In this document: one piece after another, positions 1-11,024 of the stretch
How positions within the stretch are numbered: position 1 is the stretch's first letter
Layout: each line of letters starts with the position of its first letter
Source of the DNA: Macrobrachium rosenbergii
Taxonomy: Eukaryota > Arthropoda > Malacostraca > Decapoda > Palaemonidae
Direction: 5' to 3'
Length of the DNA stretch: 64,000 nucleotides
NCBI RefSeq assembly: GCF_040412425.1
Contig: NC_089743.1
Location: 90,264,903 to 90,328,902, forward strand
The notes under the pieces: generated by a model
Seen by the model: only the letters and a program-made list of their open reading frames with translations
Database searches by the model: none
What the model was told of the DNA's origin: nothing
Position numbers and translations under genes: made by a program

Positions 1-821
1 TTCTTTACTGATACGTGCAAATCTTTCTCTCGCTGTATTTATCAATGAAGTGACCGTAACATCACCCTGAACTCGCTCTGGTAACAAATCAAAAGGTCCT
101 TTCAACTTGTATCCATACAAAGCTTCTGCTGGAGATATCTTAATTGTGTCATTCATCATAGTATTGATACTATATCGCACTTCATCCAAAGATCTGTCCC
201 AATGTGTATCGGAACCTCCCACCGTCATGCGCAAAGCTTCGATTACTTTCCGATTCGCCCTCTCACATAACCCATTTGCTTCAGGTCTATACGGGATTAT
301 AGATACTTTCTTTATCCCCAACAAATTAGCAAGACCGTCTAAAGTCTTATTAATAAACTCCCTACCATTGTCTGTGATCAGACATTCTGGAACACCATAT
401 CGACAAATTATCCCCTTAAAAACGCTATAGCAACTTCCTCAGCTGATTTGTATTTCAGTGGGAAAATCTCGACAAAGCGAGTCAACTCATCAACAACTAC
501 TAATAAATGTCTATAACCATAAGCGGACTCTGAGAAGTTACCCAGAATATCCATATGCACTCTCTGAAACGGCCTATGTGGTATGGGATATGAACCCAAA
601 CGACACGACACTGTCGTCGCTGGCTTATTCGCATTGCAAATAGCACACTTCTTCACAAAGGCTTCTACTGCGGAAAACATATTTTTCCAAAAGAACTTTG
701 ACCTGACGTTTTCATACGTCTTGTCTACACCCAAATGAGGAGAACCAAATTTACAATGTACAATGTCTAGAACTTGTGGTACTAGACTCTCTGGCACGAT
801 GATTTGTGTAATCTCACCCAT
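1..821 (-). pseudogene. Gypsy integrase (zinc-binding and DDE core), partial and frameshifted
   Basis: Integrase inserts the retrotransposon cDNA into the host genome. The first part (821 down to 408) has an HHCC zinc-binding module ending in CAICN, then the first catalytic Asp in VHMDILGNF and a VVDELTRF stretch. From about 424 down to base 1 the homology continues in another frame, with the second Asp in ITDNGREF and the Glu in a PYRPEANGLCERANR segment. All three DDE positions are thus visible, but split between two frames by an indel near 420. The sequence is still open at base 1, so the C-terminal domain is outside the window. Confidence 0.9.
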
Positions 822-988
822 GCTTCGAGTACTTCATAAGTTATACTTAACTTTTCTCACCAATAAATTATTCTCCAACTCTAGACCAGAAAAAGGCAAC
901 TTATACCCTTTCTTCGGTGAAACTCCCTAAAGAAATGCCTTAGCATCTGACAACAATTTATCTTCATCTTGCTTTTGTTCCAGCAAGC

Positions 989-1886
989 CTATGTCCCAAG
1001 TGACATTTTCACCCGTAATATAACACACTGCGTTACTCTCACTATCACGAATAACAATCTCTCCCGAGACTGCCGACTCACTATTTCTCCCAAAGTATGC
1101 ACTGTAGGAACGTGTATGTCCTCTACATGCGATCTCTCAGAACTACTAATATCAGAGACATTAGACACCAAATATTTACTCTCTTCTCCCACACAGGATT
1201 CGGTGTGTATTTCCTCATCCTCGACCGGAAAGTATCTGCTCAATGCATCTGCAACTACATTATGCTTACCTTCAATGTATTTGAGGTTTGCATCAAAATC
1301 TCTCAATGTTAGGAACCAACGTGCTCTCTTGGGCGACAAATTTGGCTTATTAAAAAGCTCTAACAACGGTTGATGATCTGTAAAAATCTCAACTTTATTT
1401 CCCAACAACAACATCTTAAAATGAACAAGGCTAGAGACGACTGCGAAAGCCTCCTTGTCCACAACTGACATCAGCCTTTCGTTACTACCACGCGTTTTGA
1501 ACTTTCTGCTATAAAAAGCAATTGGGTGTAATTTCCCTTCAAATTTCTGCATCAAACACGCACCTATACCTTCCTGACTCGCGTCAGTCACTAAGGTGAA
1601 CGGTTGACTAAAATCTGGAAACTTCAAAACTGGTGGGTTCACCAAAGCGTTCTTAAGCTTCTCAAAAGCTAATTGTTGACTATCACCCCAAACAAACTTA
1701 ACGTCTTCTCGTAACAAATCTGTCAATGGCGACGCTATTGTAGAAAAATTCCGCACAAAACGGCGAAAGAAACCCGACATACCTAGGAACGAACGAATCT
1801 GTTTCCTGGTTTTGGGAACTGGAAAATTCACAATGGCTTTAACTTTCTCATCATTCACTCTAACTCCTCTTTAGAGATAACATGTC
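989..1886 (-). pseudogene. Gypsy RT thumb/connection and RNase H
   Basis: This segment follows the RT palm and removes the RNA strand during cDNA synthesis. It opens with the conserved connection (VKAIVNFPVPKT, then IRSFLGMSGFFRRFV), followed by a Gypsy-type RNase H with FTLVTDASQEG, DKEAFAVV, FTDHQPL and VADALSRY. The catalytic acidic residues of the TDAS, DKEA and FTDH motifs are present. It is out of frame with the upstream RT: the junction at about 1887-1900 lies at a run of T (A on the coding strand), consistent with a one-base indel. The reading frame ends at 989, before the integrase zinc region. Confidence 0.9.
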
Positions 1887-2917
1887 CTAAATAGACAATT
1901 TTTTCTTCAGAAACTCACATTTGGCCAATTTGACCTTTAACCCAGCGAACCGTAATCGCTTAAGGACTTCTTTTAACACCTTTAGATGTTCTTCAATTGT
2001 ATCTGTGCATATGAGAATGTCATCCATGTACACAAACACCGACTTTCCTAACAAGCCATGAAGTACTGTGTTAACCAGTCTAGTAAATGTTATTGGGGAC
2101 CCTTGTAATCCAAAAGGCATCCTATTAAACTCGTAATGTCCCTTTGGTACCGAAAATGCTGTATATTTACGGCTACTCTCACAAAGGGAACTTGTAAAAA
2201 CCCTTGCATAAGATCTATAGATGAATATATATTCTTTGCCACCGATCTCAACAAACAAATCAGGCAAACAAGCTACCGGATATCTATCTGGGCATGTTTT
2301 TTCATTCAATTTACGAAAATCTACACAAACTCTGATACTACCGTCTTTCTTAGGAACTGCAAGCAAAGGAAAATTAAAAAGAATTGGACGGTCTAATAAT
2401 GCCTTCTGACTCCCCACCTCTGAACTTCTTTTTCTACTTCTTCTCTGATCTTAAAAGGAATTCGATATGCTGGAATATATATGGGATTTGTACCCTTTTC
2501 TAGGCGGATTGAATGTTCTAAAACATCTGTAACTCCTAATTTATCTCCCTTCAAAGCAATGATATCTAGATATTCTTTCAACACTTTCTCTACTTTATCT
2601 GAATATTCAGGATAATCAACTTTAGCCAAATGTTCATGTAGAACCTGACTTCGGAACTGTTGCTCCTCGTTAGGAAACATATTCCCGTCTCCACAAAAAC
2701 TCACTAATTTATGCTCTTCATTAAACTCTTCAAAATCAATTACATAAGTACCCTTGTGATATTTTTTCACTGAGTCTTGATAGCTAACTAATTCTACTGA
2801 AGTCACGCCTGCGACTGAAATTTCATTCACTGACACCGTACTCACAACGTCTTTGAATTTCTCGGTTCCCTCAACAACGCACACTTGAGAAGGAAAATTT
2901 TTCTCTTTCAGCGACAC
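1887..2917 (-). pseudogene. Gypsy reverse transcriptase, palm broken
   Basis: Two overlapping frames cover the N-terminal RT region (2917-2393, with the typical IYIPAYRIPFKIREEVEKEV lead-in) and the palm (2417-1887). The palm has SIRVCVDFRKLNEKT, YTAFSVPKGHYEFNRMPFGL and the catalytic FVYMDDILI box. Around 2200-2240 the frame leaves and re-enters homology, so the usual DLMQGFY motif carrying the first catalytic Asp is only visible in another frame. That compensated shift, plus the shift near 1890, marks the copy as inactive. RT copies the element RNA into cDNA, in particles formed by gag. Confidence 0.9.
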
Positions 2918-3464
2918 TTTAACTAATGTAGGAACTCATGGTTGCAATTCAATATCTTCCAACAAAAATCCTTTGAAAGATCTTTGCGGAATATCTTCAC
3001 TCTCTAATGAATGTGTTACACATGTCTCAGACTGTGTCTTAGGTTTCTCACAAGTTTTTTTTCCTGTGTATATATGGAACAAAAAAACAACCTGACTCAC
3101 CTATTGTAATCCCTGAACTCCCGTAAGAATGTTGATGTTATGTCGCATACAAGAAGGGTGTCCTAGCAAAACCATTTCACCTAAGGCTAATCCTTCTATG
3201 ACCAAAAATGATTCTACTATTGTCTTTCCGCCGATACAAAGCGTAAGAAATGACGAACCTAAAATATTCAGTTTCCTCGCTTGTACATCACACACTGTCT
3301 CACTAGAAGGGACTAATTTGCACTCTGGAAACCTCAGTGAAAAAGGTCAGCATTTACTAAGTTAACTGAGCTACCAGAATCAATGAAAATAAAAATTTCA
3401 TTGCCATTAGAGAATCCACGTACAATCGGCCTAGGTTCTAGTGACTCTAAGACCTGATTAGTCA
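2918..3464 (-). pseudogene. Gypsy aspartic protease region
   Basis: Immediately after the gag zinc knuckles, the minus strand at about 3360-3400 reads through IFIDSGSSVNLV, the active-site signature of a retroviral-type aspartic protease (D-S/T-G). A second piece in another frame (3295-3101) contains VLLGHPSCMRHNINI, which resembles the second conserved half (the LG(x) flap/helix segment) of Gypsy proteases. The protease would cleave gag and pol polyproteins. The region lies in at least two frames, so it is broken. Between 2918 and 3100 I see low-complexity acidic sequence linking protease to RT. Confidence 0.75.
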
Positions 3465-4492
3465 TTATCCTGTGTCCGTTTTCGAACTTATCTTGTGAAA
3501 ATTCTGCTGTTCCTTTGTGTATCTAGAACTTGCATCATGTGGAATTCTCCTGTCATATCTAGAAAAACCTCCCTGTGACTTCCCTGAATAATCTCTATTC
3601 TTCGTGGCTGGGCAAAATCTCCATCCATGATCTGAAGATTTGCAAACTGAACAATATCTCACTCTGCAATTTGATTTACTATGGCCTATTTTATCACAAT
3701 TAAAACAACGTATCGTTGTGACTGATCTCTCTGGAATTTTCTTCGATTCTACTCGTGCACATGTCTTCGCTGTTGCATCATTTCCCGAATGCGAGCGACT
3801 ATCATTATTCTGTGGTTTGGAAACCGCAGCTGATATTTTTGCACCTCCCTGTACAAAACTACTGTCCAGTGTCGGGCATTTTGCTAGATTTTTGTTAATC
3901 TGTGCAAACAAAAGGGATTCGTCTGTATCCTGATCAATTCTCTTATCAAAACTATCTACAATTACATCTGGGACCGACGTTAAAAGGCAAGCAAAGTGTA
4001 ACAATCTTTCAAAATTATCTAAGGAGATATTATTTCCAGTTACCCATGGAGAGCCTATTATAGATTTCTTTAACTCAACTACTGCATCAAATAAATTCGC
4101 ACTGTATGTGACTAGTGAATCATTGCCTTTCTTTATTTTGAGAAACTCTCGCAAATTCGAACTGCGCATTCACGTTGAACTCCGCCATAAGTAGCTCGTA
4201 GAAATTTCTGCAGTTCATTCCAAGTTTTACACCTTCTGAACCCGAAACTGCGTGCTCGTTTCCCAATATCTCCTTTATCTAAATCCAGAAATGATTTAGC
4301 CTCTGTTAAAGCTTCAGCGCCATTCGTAATTTTCTTGGAATTCAGATAATTGTTCACTGACTCAATGAAAGTTTCTATATTTTGGGTTGGCTTTCCATCA
4401 ACTAACCCTTTAAAATTTGTAATTCCCACACAAATGTTCGTCACTTTATGCACCACAACTGATTGGGATGTGCTTGCTGCATCGTCCGGCAT
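3465..4492 (-). pseudogene. Gypsy gag with two CCHC zinc knuckles
   Basis: Gag forms the particle and binds element RNA. I place the start at the ATG at 4490-4492 (MPDDAASTSQSV), because upstream in-frame sequence reads as leader. The first 120 residues hold a capsid-like stretch (NIETFIESVNNYL, TWNELQKFLRATYGG). The frame then shifts at about 4133-4169 and continues to a nucleocapsid region with two knuckles, CFNCDKIGHSKSNC and CSVCKSSDHGWRFC, both C-X2-C-X4-H-X4-C. A basic, Ser/Arg-rich tail follows. The shift lies in the middle of gag, so it looks like damage rather than a programmed gag-pol frameshift. Confidence 0.88.
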
Positions 4493-5135
4493 TTTGTGAG
4501 TAATCACACGCCCTGAGCGTAACAACATAAAAAGAAAACCAAAAAGAACACTAGAGAAGGTAAAAGTTACCCCCTCTAAAAGAAGAATAGAAAACGGCGT
4601 TCTGCGCAACTTACGAGAATGGGGTACTTACCAATTTTGAAACAGAAAACGGAGTACCTATCTCTCAACTTGCTAACCTGTGACGTCACCTGCAACTCGA
4701 AGACTAAAGCGAAAAAAAAAACACCCAGCGCGATGATTTTGTTGAATAATCACTTTGCGTAATTAACTCACAATCGCCCTATTCACACTTATTTGGGTAT
4801 TTTGTTAACCCCAAAATTGTTCTAGAGATCATCCAGATCTATTTCACAACTCCCCACTCCCAGTACTCGAATAGAAACGGAAAAAAAGAAAGGTTCCCGT
4901 ATTTCACACGTAATCACGACCTACTCAGTCATTCAACACTGACCCTCGGTTAACTCTTAGGTGAAGTCGCCTATGCCTTGGGCATCAACGTTACCAATTA
5001 GTCTATTAGCAATCTCCCTCTTTCGCCATCATTAAAGACATTAAAATCATGACCATTTAAAATCAAAGACACCGCTGCCACCATTTCATTCGAACATTTA
5101 AAATTCAAAAGACACCGCTGCCAACCATTTAATTC
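4493..5135 (-). other. Gypsy leader and possible primer-binding region
   Basis: This is non-coding sequence between gag and the candidate LTR. On the minus strand TGGCAGCGGTGTC occurs twice (about 5070-5085 and 5108-5123), inside a 40-45-bp tandem duplication. A TGG-initial sequence just inside an LTR is where the tRNA primer-binding site is expected. I cannot assign the tRNA. Confidence 0.4.
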
Positions 5136-5801
5136 TGTAACGAGGACAGAATTAACACCCTTTGAAGGTGTACGTAACGTGCTCAACGATCTTTAATCAG
5201 GAAAAGGCGTATGAACGTTCGCTCACGGCAACACTTGCATCTATTTTTTTTCTTTCTCTCTCTCTCTCTCTCCACTCTCTCTCACCTCTCTCTCTCTCTC
5301 TCTCTCTCTGTGTATCGCCTCTCTCTCTCTCTCTCATCGTTTTCCCGAAGTTCACCCACCCGAATCGCACTCATTCTCACCAAATCAATTAAATGGACCA
5401 TTTAAAGAAACGCAATAGTTTCTACAAAAATAAGTTTATTATTCAAATAACCCAACAAGAAATGAATAAAACAAAGCAAAGATTAAAATGCATAATAAAT
5501 GAAATATCGAGTTAGATAACTAAACTCTGAACTGCAAAACACTTCTGATTAAAGAAGTCTCACTATATAATAGCCTGAAAATATCCAAACTCACACATAC
5601 TCCCCAAATCAATAATTAAAGTCATGTCAAAAAACAGTCTACCACATGTTATTCGAAACAGTCCACACTGTCCACCGACATCTGTCCACAGACATCTGTC
5701 GGAAGAATTAAACATGATAGAAAACTCCCAAAAATATATGAAATGCAAAACACAATAATGGAAAGTGTAAAATGCATAGCCAAGATATGGCAAACGTAAC
5801 A
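5136..5801 (-). repeat. Candidate 5' LTR of the Gypsy element
   Basis: On the plus strand the segment begins TGTAACG and ends CGTAACA, giving TG...CA termini and a short near-perfect terminal inverted repeat. It directly flanks the leader. On the element strand there is a TATATAG box at about 5560-5570 and an AATAAA at about 5433-5440, in the order expected inside an LTR. A (TC)n microsatellite lies within it (5248-5336). The partner LTR is outside the window, so the boundaries are inferred. Confidence 0.4.
5248..5336. repeat. (TC)n microsatellite, interrupted
   Basis: Mostly CT dinucleotides, with CACT and TGTGTATCGC interruptions, inside the candidate LTR. Confidence 0.9.
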
Positions 5802-6360
5802 TGACAAAACAATAATATAAAAGAGGTATGAATATTCATATTAAATCTCCCACACCAGTTCAAAAGTTCATAATGATTAGAAAATCATAGTAAAAATCAC
5901 AAGTTCAATTTTCTCCCATAAAAACAGAGATTTCAAACTCTACCTTATCTGCCGATTTAAGCCTGGATCCTCTCCAAAGCTACGTCTAGACAACTGCAGT
6001 TCTATCACGTTAATGAACGATCAAACTCACTTTTAGGGCAGATTTTGGCACAATCTAGATCAAATTAACGCACGTACTCACGAATATACATAACCCTTCG
6101 GAAATCACCTGACTGCCAATATTGCTGAGGAATCAAACCATTTGCTGAACACAAAGATTTTACAACTGAGTCTCTCGTCCTAGTTCCATCTGACTCATAA
6201 ATTCTTTCATCACATCTTAAAGCATTGAAGCTATGAAATGCATATATGTGTCCTTTAAAATTGTAGCAGCCATATTTTCTGAAATATATATATATAATAC
6301 TGATATATATATATATATATGATATGACAAATTAAAGTTTCTGATGGGGGCTAATGATTG
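5802..6360. other. Non-coding flank, nothing recognised
   Basis: AT-rich sequence with a short (TA)n tract at 6283-6321. I see no open frame or element ends. Confidence 0.6.
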
Positions 6361-6580
6361 TACACTTGAGTTCATTTTCAAATATATTCATCAGAAATTA
6401 TTTCCACAACGCTTTGAACACTTTATGTGCTCCAGTCTATAATAAATTTGTTATTCCAAAATGGCAGAATAATCATAATTTGAAAGGTTTTTTTATTGAA
6501 TAATAAAATCAGTATTACGTCGTTTTCAATGCAAAGAATCGGACGGAACTTGATGATTTTTGATTTTGAAAAATTTGTTT
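6360..6580 (+). repeat. Dispersed repeat copy (pair with 10060-10290)
   Basis: It shares an ordered series of blocks with 10060-10290: TCAAATATATTCAT, AATTATTTCC, CAAAATGGCAGAAT and TTTTTGATGATTTT-like ends. It is diverged, and its family is unknown. Confidence 0.5.
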
Positions 6581-6924
6581 TAATTTTTTATATGTTAAAA
6601 TATCTGTTAAAATGTATTTTTTTCGTCCAGTGTCGACCGTGATCTCACTAATCAATGGTGTCTACAATGTTTAAATTGGAATTATCCATAAAAATGGAAT
6701 TCACTTAAAATTTCATATATTTGCAAACAGAAGTGTGTACACATCATATTTTTTTTTTAGGAATATTTCTGCTTTTCCCATCAGAATCTTACTGAGAGCC
6801 ATAACAGACTGACGTGGGACAGACATGACAGACAGACAGAGAGACAGATAAAGACAGATAAGGAAAGGTGAAGAGAGAGAGAGAGAGATTTAACCCCATC
6901 CACCAATGAGCGAATTTCCATAAC
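6581..6924. other. Non-coding, short GACA and GA tracts
   Basis: GACAGACAGA-like sequence at about 6828-6865, then (GA)n at 6871-6888. Nothing else is recognised. Confidence 0.6.
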
Positions 6925-7590
6925 TCAATATGCTAACAAACGTTAGCTTAACTTTGCCTATGGTCAGCATAGCCTGTTCTAATCCAGGCTTGCATAAGAT
7001 ATGCTTACTGATGTTATCCTAACATAGGCTACCCGTGTTTGTCTAGGTTATGATAACCAGACTTCGCAACCATCCTGCCAAGCTGATATTAGTTGGCTCT
7101 TTGTTTTAGTCTATCAGATGTTATGATAACCCATAACTTCCATCATAAAATATGCTAACATATAGTCATCCTAGATTAAGTCTGTGTTTTGTTCAATAAC
7201 CTAGGTTAATTACTAACCTATTTTTTCTGCATTGGTTATCCTTGTTTCTAACCAGTGTTTTAAACTTTTATTATCATAACTAAGTTGGCATATGTTATGA
7301 TAACAATGTTCTATGTTATACATAATTAATAGTTAGTTTATGTTACCTAACTATAATGGTGTTGACATATGTTATGAAAAAGTGTTGCCAATGTTATGCT
7401 AATTAAGTTAATTTATGCACCCTAGTGTCTGTTGTTTGGGATAAGTTATGATTAACAGTGTTAATAGTATATGTTCTACTAACCAGTTGTTATATTATGT
7501 TATCATAACTAGTGTTGGCAAATGTTATGATAACAGTTTATATATGTTATGCTAATTAGTGTTATTTTATATTTACCTATCGAGTGTTGT
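6925..7590. repeat. Degenerate tandem repeat rich in GTTATGATAAC
   Basis: The near-palindromic core GTTATGATAAC, or close variants (TATGTTATGCTAAT, GTTATCATAAC), recurs many times at irregular spacing of roughly 30-70 bp together with AGTGTTGGCA-like blocks. It looks like an old, decayed satellite. There are no coding frames. Confidence 0.65.
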
Positions 7591-7654
7591 AATGTAGAAC
7601 AGCTTTTTATTGCATAAAGTTGGAATATATTTCAAAGTTCTTGATGAATAATAA

Positions 7655-7735
7655 ACTATAATAATATAATAATAATAATAATAATATGTATGTATGTATG
7701 GATATAATAAATAATAATAATAAAAGCGTAATGTT
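7655..7735. repeat. (AAT)n and (TATG)n microsatellite
   Basis: ATAATAATAATAATAAT, followed by TATGTATGTATG and more AAT units. Confidence 0.85.
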
Positions 7736-8039
7736 ATGGGCATTTTTTTTTTCTTATATTGGAAATAAAAATTTGATTGAAAGATTATAGTATATCATCA
7801 ATAAATTTACTATTTGAAAGAATAACTCAGAAAAATACTGTAGTTACTGTATATTTTATATTCAATACGTATAACCTAATATGTGTGTGTGTATTGGGTA
7901 TACCAGTATATTCATATGGCAGTTCTCATATCATCATGTACAGACCACTGTAAAGAAATAAAAATCATAAGGAGAATTTGATTCAAAAATTCAAATCATT
8001 GCCAAACAAACAAACGCTAACTACTCTAATAACATATTG
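7736..8039. other. Non-coding, nothing recognised
   Basis: AT-rich, with a short GTGTGTGT tract at about 7883-7892. Confidence 0.6.
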
Positions 8040-8616
8040 TTTTGGGTTTGAATACCTTTAGTTAAAAATTTAATCCACTATATATATGTATATATATCCC
8101 TCATTTTTATATATCATCATATATATATTTATAATAACTATATTCACCATATTGCATCTCTATATATCTATGCTATTTCATCTACTTCATGTATAATGTT
8201 GAATCAGGATCGATGTATTTATGTATGTATGTATCATATATATCATATTATATATATTTATATCAAAAGCATATGAAATAACGTCATATTATTAATATAA
8301 TAATAATATATAATATCTATTATCTATATAATATATATATTCTATATGAATATCTATTGCTATATCTATATCTATATATATTATAATATATATCTATACT
8401 TTTATCTATATATCTATATATTGCTATATTCTGGGCTATCAGTGGATATATATGCTAACATATCGATATATATATTCATATCATGGGGGATAAATCAAAA
8501 TCTGGATATCTATACATATATCTTTATATATTCTATACATATTCTTTATATATATATATTATTATATATATATATATATATAGATAGATACGTTTCGATA
8601 TACTTTCTGTCATTCT

Positions 8617-8647
<31 letters not shown>

Positions 8648-8745
8648 GATATATATATATAGATGTGAATATATATATAATATATATATATTATAATATT
8701 TATATATATAATCATATATATATATATATATATATATATCATGGA
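8040..8745. repeat. Long imperfect AT-rich (TA/TATC)n block
   Basis: About 700 bp dominated by TATA and ATATCT units, with scattered non-repetitive islands. Open frames here are Ile/Tyr repeats, not genes. Confidence 0.9.
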
Positions 8746-9653
8746 TGGCTGAATTTAGCAAATTAAATTGGCTGCAGTCACTATGAACTTTACCTTTCTT
8801 AAGAAGATGAGGAAAATTACAGTTTTTGAGATGTGTTGATACATAGATCAGATAGATGGTTCAATGTCTTCATTGATTGTTGCAATATGTATTTTACAAC
8901 CTTGATGAGAGTGTTAGCTCTTACATCAAGAGGTATCACGCAAATTTATTGGTCAGTGTGAGATTGAGGGTCTCTCTTCTCTCTCTCTCTGTCGTCTCTC
9001 TCATCTAACTCGAATTCGCTCTCTCTCATCAGGGCATCTCTCTCTCAAAAATACAGTTTTTCAAGAGTCTGACATTGTAAATGGTTTGGAATGAATTATT
9101 TCGATTGTAATAGGGTTTTTCTTATCCTACATCCCAGAAATTGGACAAACCCAAAAACAAGTCCAACTGATATACAACAGAGTGCTACCAAACTTAACTA
9201 ATTAAGTCTCTACATCGTAATCCTAAATGTCTAACATGACCATGAAGTCAATAATGTCAAAATTCATCTATTTATTTGATATAATAAAAACATCTGAGGA
9301 AATAAAGGAAAAAAGAACTTTTTAAAACAGGCACAGAGAAAAAATGTGGAGGATCCCACCACGTTACTGACCCAAAACCACACATAAAAATACATGGCAA
9401 TAAAAATTCAAGAAATGTAAGAAAACAAAAGCTATTCAAAGCAAAAGGATTACATATGGAAGGACCAGAGTACAGGTTAAACATAAAAAATGATAAGAAG
9501 CCCATTAGCATTTCTTTTGAAAATCAAAGTTTCCAGCTCACCTTTTGGCAGTTCATAGTTTTCACAGGAGTGGGTCTTTCCTAGAAAATCACCGGACCTG
9601 AATGCCTAACCTGTACTCAGAATGAGAAATCTACACTTACTATGTTCCGCCCA
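8746..9653. other. Non-coding, nothing recognised
   Basis: Contains an imperfect CT-rich tract at about 8972-9050. No coding signal could be supported. Confidence 0.55.
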
Positions 9654-9830
9654 TCAGAGTGGACTCTTGAACGAGCTTCTCAACCGGAACCCAACAACTT
9701 GTGTAGTTAGGTTATCATTCAAGGAACCATGCACTTTGTCTCCATGGGAAGGGAAGCTGACCACAGACTTCCTCAACACTGACACATCAAACATGTAGGC
9801 ACTGATTTGCTTTTTCACTCGCCTAAAATA
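9654..9830 (-). CDS. Possible isolated exon, unknown product
   Basis: On the minus strand a frame of about 58 codons ends with TGA at 9654-9656. It has low repeat content and ordinary amino-acid composition (for example SAYMFDVSVLRKSVVSFP and TQVVGFRLRSSFKSPL), unlike the Ile/Tyr or Ser/Leu repeat frames nearby. An ATTTTAG|GCG acceptor-like sequence precedes it at about 9821-9832. I do not recognise a domain. It could be a terminal exon of a host gene or a remnant of a transposon protein. No neighbouring exon was found, so this is weak. Confidence 0.2.
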   Translation of the reverse strand, partial: YFRRVKKQISAYMFDVSVLRKSVVSFPSHGDKVHGSLNDNLTTQVVGFRLRSSFKSPL

Positions 9831-9900
9831 TCTCAGGCTAATGCCAAAAATGTTTAATTAACAAAAAAATACTTAAAATATACTATATTCTTAATGGTTT

Positions 9901-9919
9901 TCATATATATATATATATG

Positions 9920-10007
<88 letters not shown>

Positions 10008-10022
10008 TATATATATACACAC
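9901..10022. repeat. (TA)n microsatellite with short (CA) end
   Basis: About 115 bp of nearly pure TA, with a few AA or TT phase breaks, ending in ACACACAC. Confidence 0.95.
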
Positions 10023-10059
10023 ACTTCAATCCCTGGGCTTGACTTTTCATTGTTCTGAG

Positions 10060-10290
10060 CTTACAACACTCTTCAAATATATTCATAAAAAATTATTTCC
10101 CTGGTTACAACGCATGTTCTGGGTTACAACGCTAATTCAGTGGAAGAAATATGGCTCCAAAATGGCAGAATGGTCAAAATTTGGAGGTTTATTGATGAAA
10201 ACTCAATTAAAATGCAGATTACATCCTTTTCAAAAGAGACCAAAGAATTAAAGGTGGTAGGGGTTTTCTTAAATTTTTGATGATTTTCCA
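10060..10290 (+). repeat. Dispersed repeat copy (pair with 6360-6580)
   Basis: It shares CAAATATATTCATAA, AATTATTTCC, CAAAATGGCAGAATG and TTTTTGATGATTTT blocks with 6360-6580, in the same order and orientation. Confidence 0.5.
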
Positions 10291-10572
10291 GCAAATGTGG
10301 CGTAAGAACGGAACTCCCATCATAAACTGGGACTGCCTGTATGTATATATATACAGTAATACTTTCGAACTTGCAAACATCTTTGTAATGGGTTCACAGA
10401 CACACAAGCTTTTCATTGGAACTTAACTTATTGTCATACACAAACTTGTTCACAGACTTAACATTTGCGGTACTGAGAAGCCCTGCAAAAGATTTTGTGT
10501 AATTTTTTATATAATTTATAAGTTTTCAAGCTTTTATGTGTAAATTAAATAACATTGAATAATAAAAATAAT

Positions 10573-10575
<3 letters not shown>
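10291..10575. other. Non-coding, nothing recognised
   Basis: No coding or element signal is visible. Confidence 0.6.
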
Positions 10576-10616
<41 letters not shown>

Positions 10617-10729
10617 CTGAGATGAGAGAATTTTTATGGTACATGTATATGTTTATTTGTTTTGTATGATAAATAAATTTTTACCTAATAATATTTACTA
10701 ATTTTCAATATTAATAAACAACAAGATTA

Positions 10730-10778
<49 letters not shown>

Positions 10779-10937
10779 TAACTGTAATTACAAAATTCAT
10801 GTGATACGTATTTTTAAACAAACAAATATCTTTCCCTCATCCTTTGTAACTGTTGAAGAGAAGCTGAAGGCAAAGCTTTCGATGTGTCAATTTAACATGA
10901 CAAGAAGGGGAGTGTTGCTGATTAGTGGGTCAAAGTG

Positions 10938-11022
<85 letters not shown>
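10576..11022. repeat. Microsatellite cluster: (TC)n, (AAT)n, (TC)n
   Basis: (TC)n at 10576-10611, (AAT)n at about 10732-10777 and a long (TC)n with one TTT break at about 10940-11020, separated by AT-rich unique sequence. Confidence 0.93.

Positions 11023-11024
<2 letters not shown>

Larger units (their letters stand above)
1..5801 (-). mobile_element. Ty3/Gypsy LTR retrotransposon, decayed, truncated by window edge
   Basis: Reading the minus strand from about 5.8 kb down to base 1 gives a candidate LTR, a leader, gag with zinc knuckles, an aspartic protease, reverse transcriptase with a YMDD box, RNase H, and integrase with zinc and DDE motifs. The order PR-RT-RH-IN with the integrase last is that of Ty3/Gypsy elements, not Copia. 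The copy is not functional as read: the frame changes at about 4.15 kb (gag), 2.2 kb and 1.9 kb (RT), 0.9 kb and 0.42 kb (integrase). The 3' end of pol and the 3' LTR are outside the window, so LTR divergence and age cannot be assessed. No envelope gene is visible in the part seen. Confidence 0.93.

Noticed and set aside
8346..8742. Ile/Tyr-rich frames on both strands
   Set aside because: Translations of (TA)n-type repeats, which are open by composition in several frames at once. The same applies to 9.9-10.1, 27.2-27.4, 48.4-48.7, 52.5, 54.0 and 55.5-55.8 kb.
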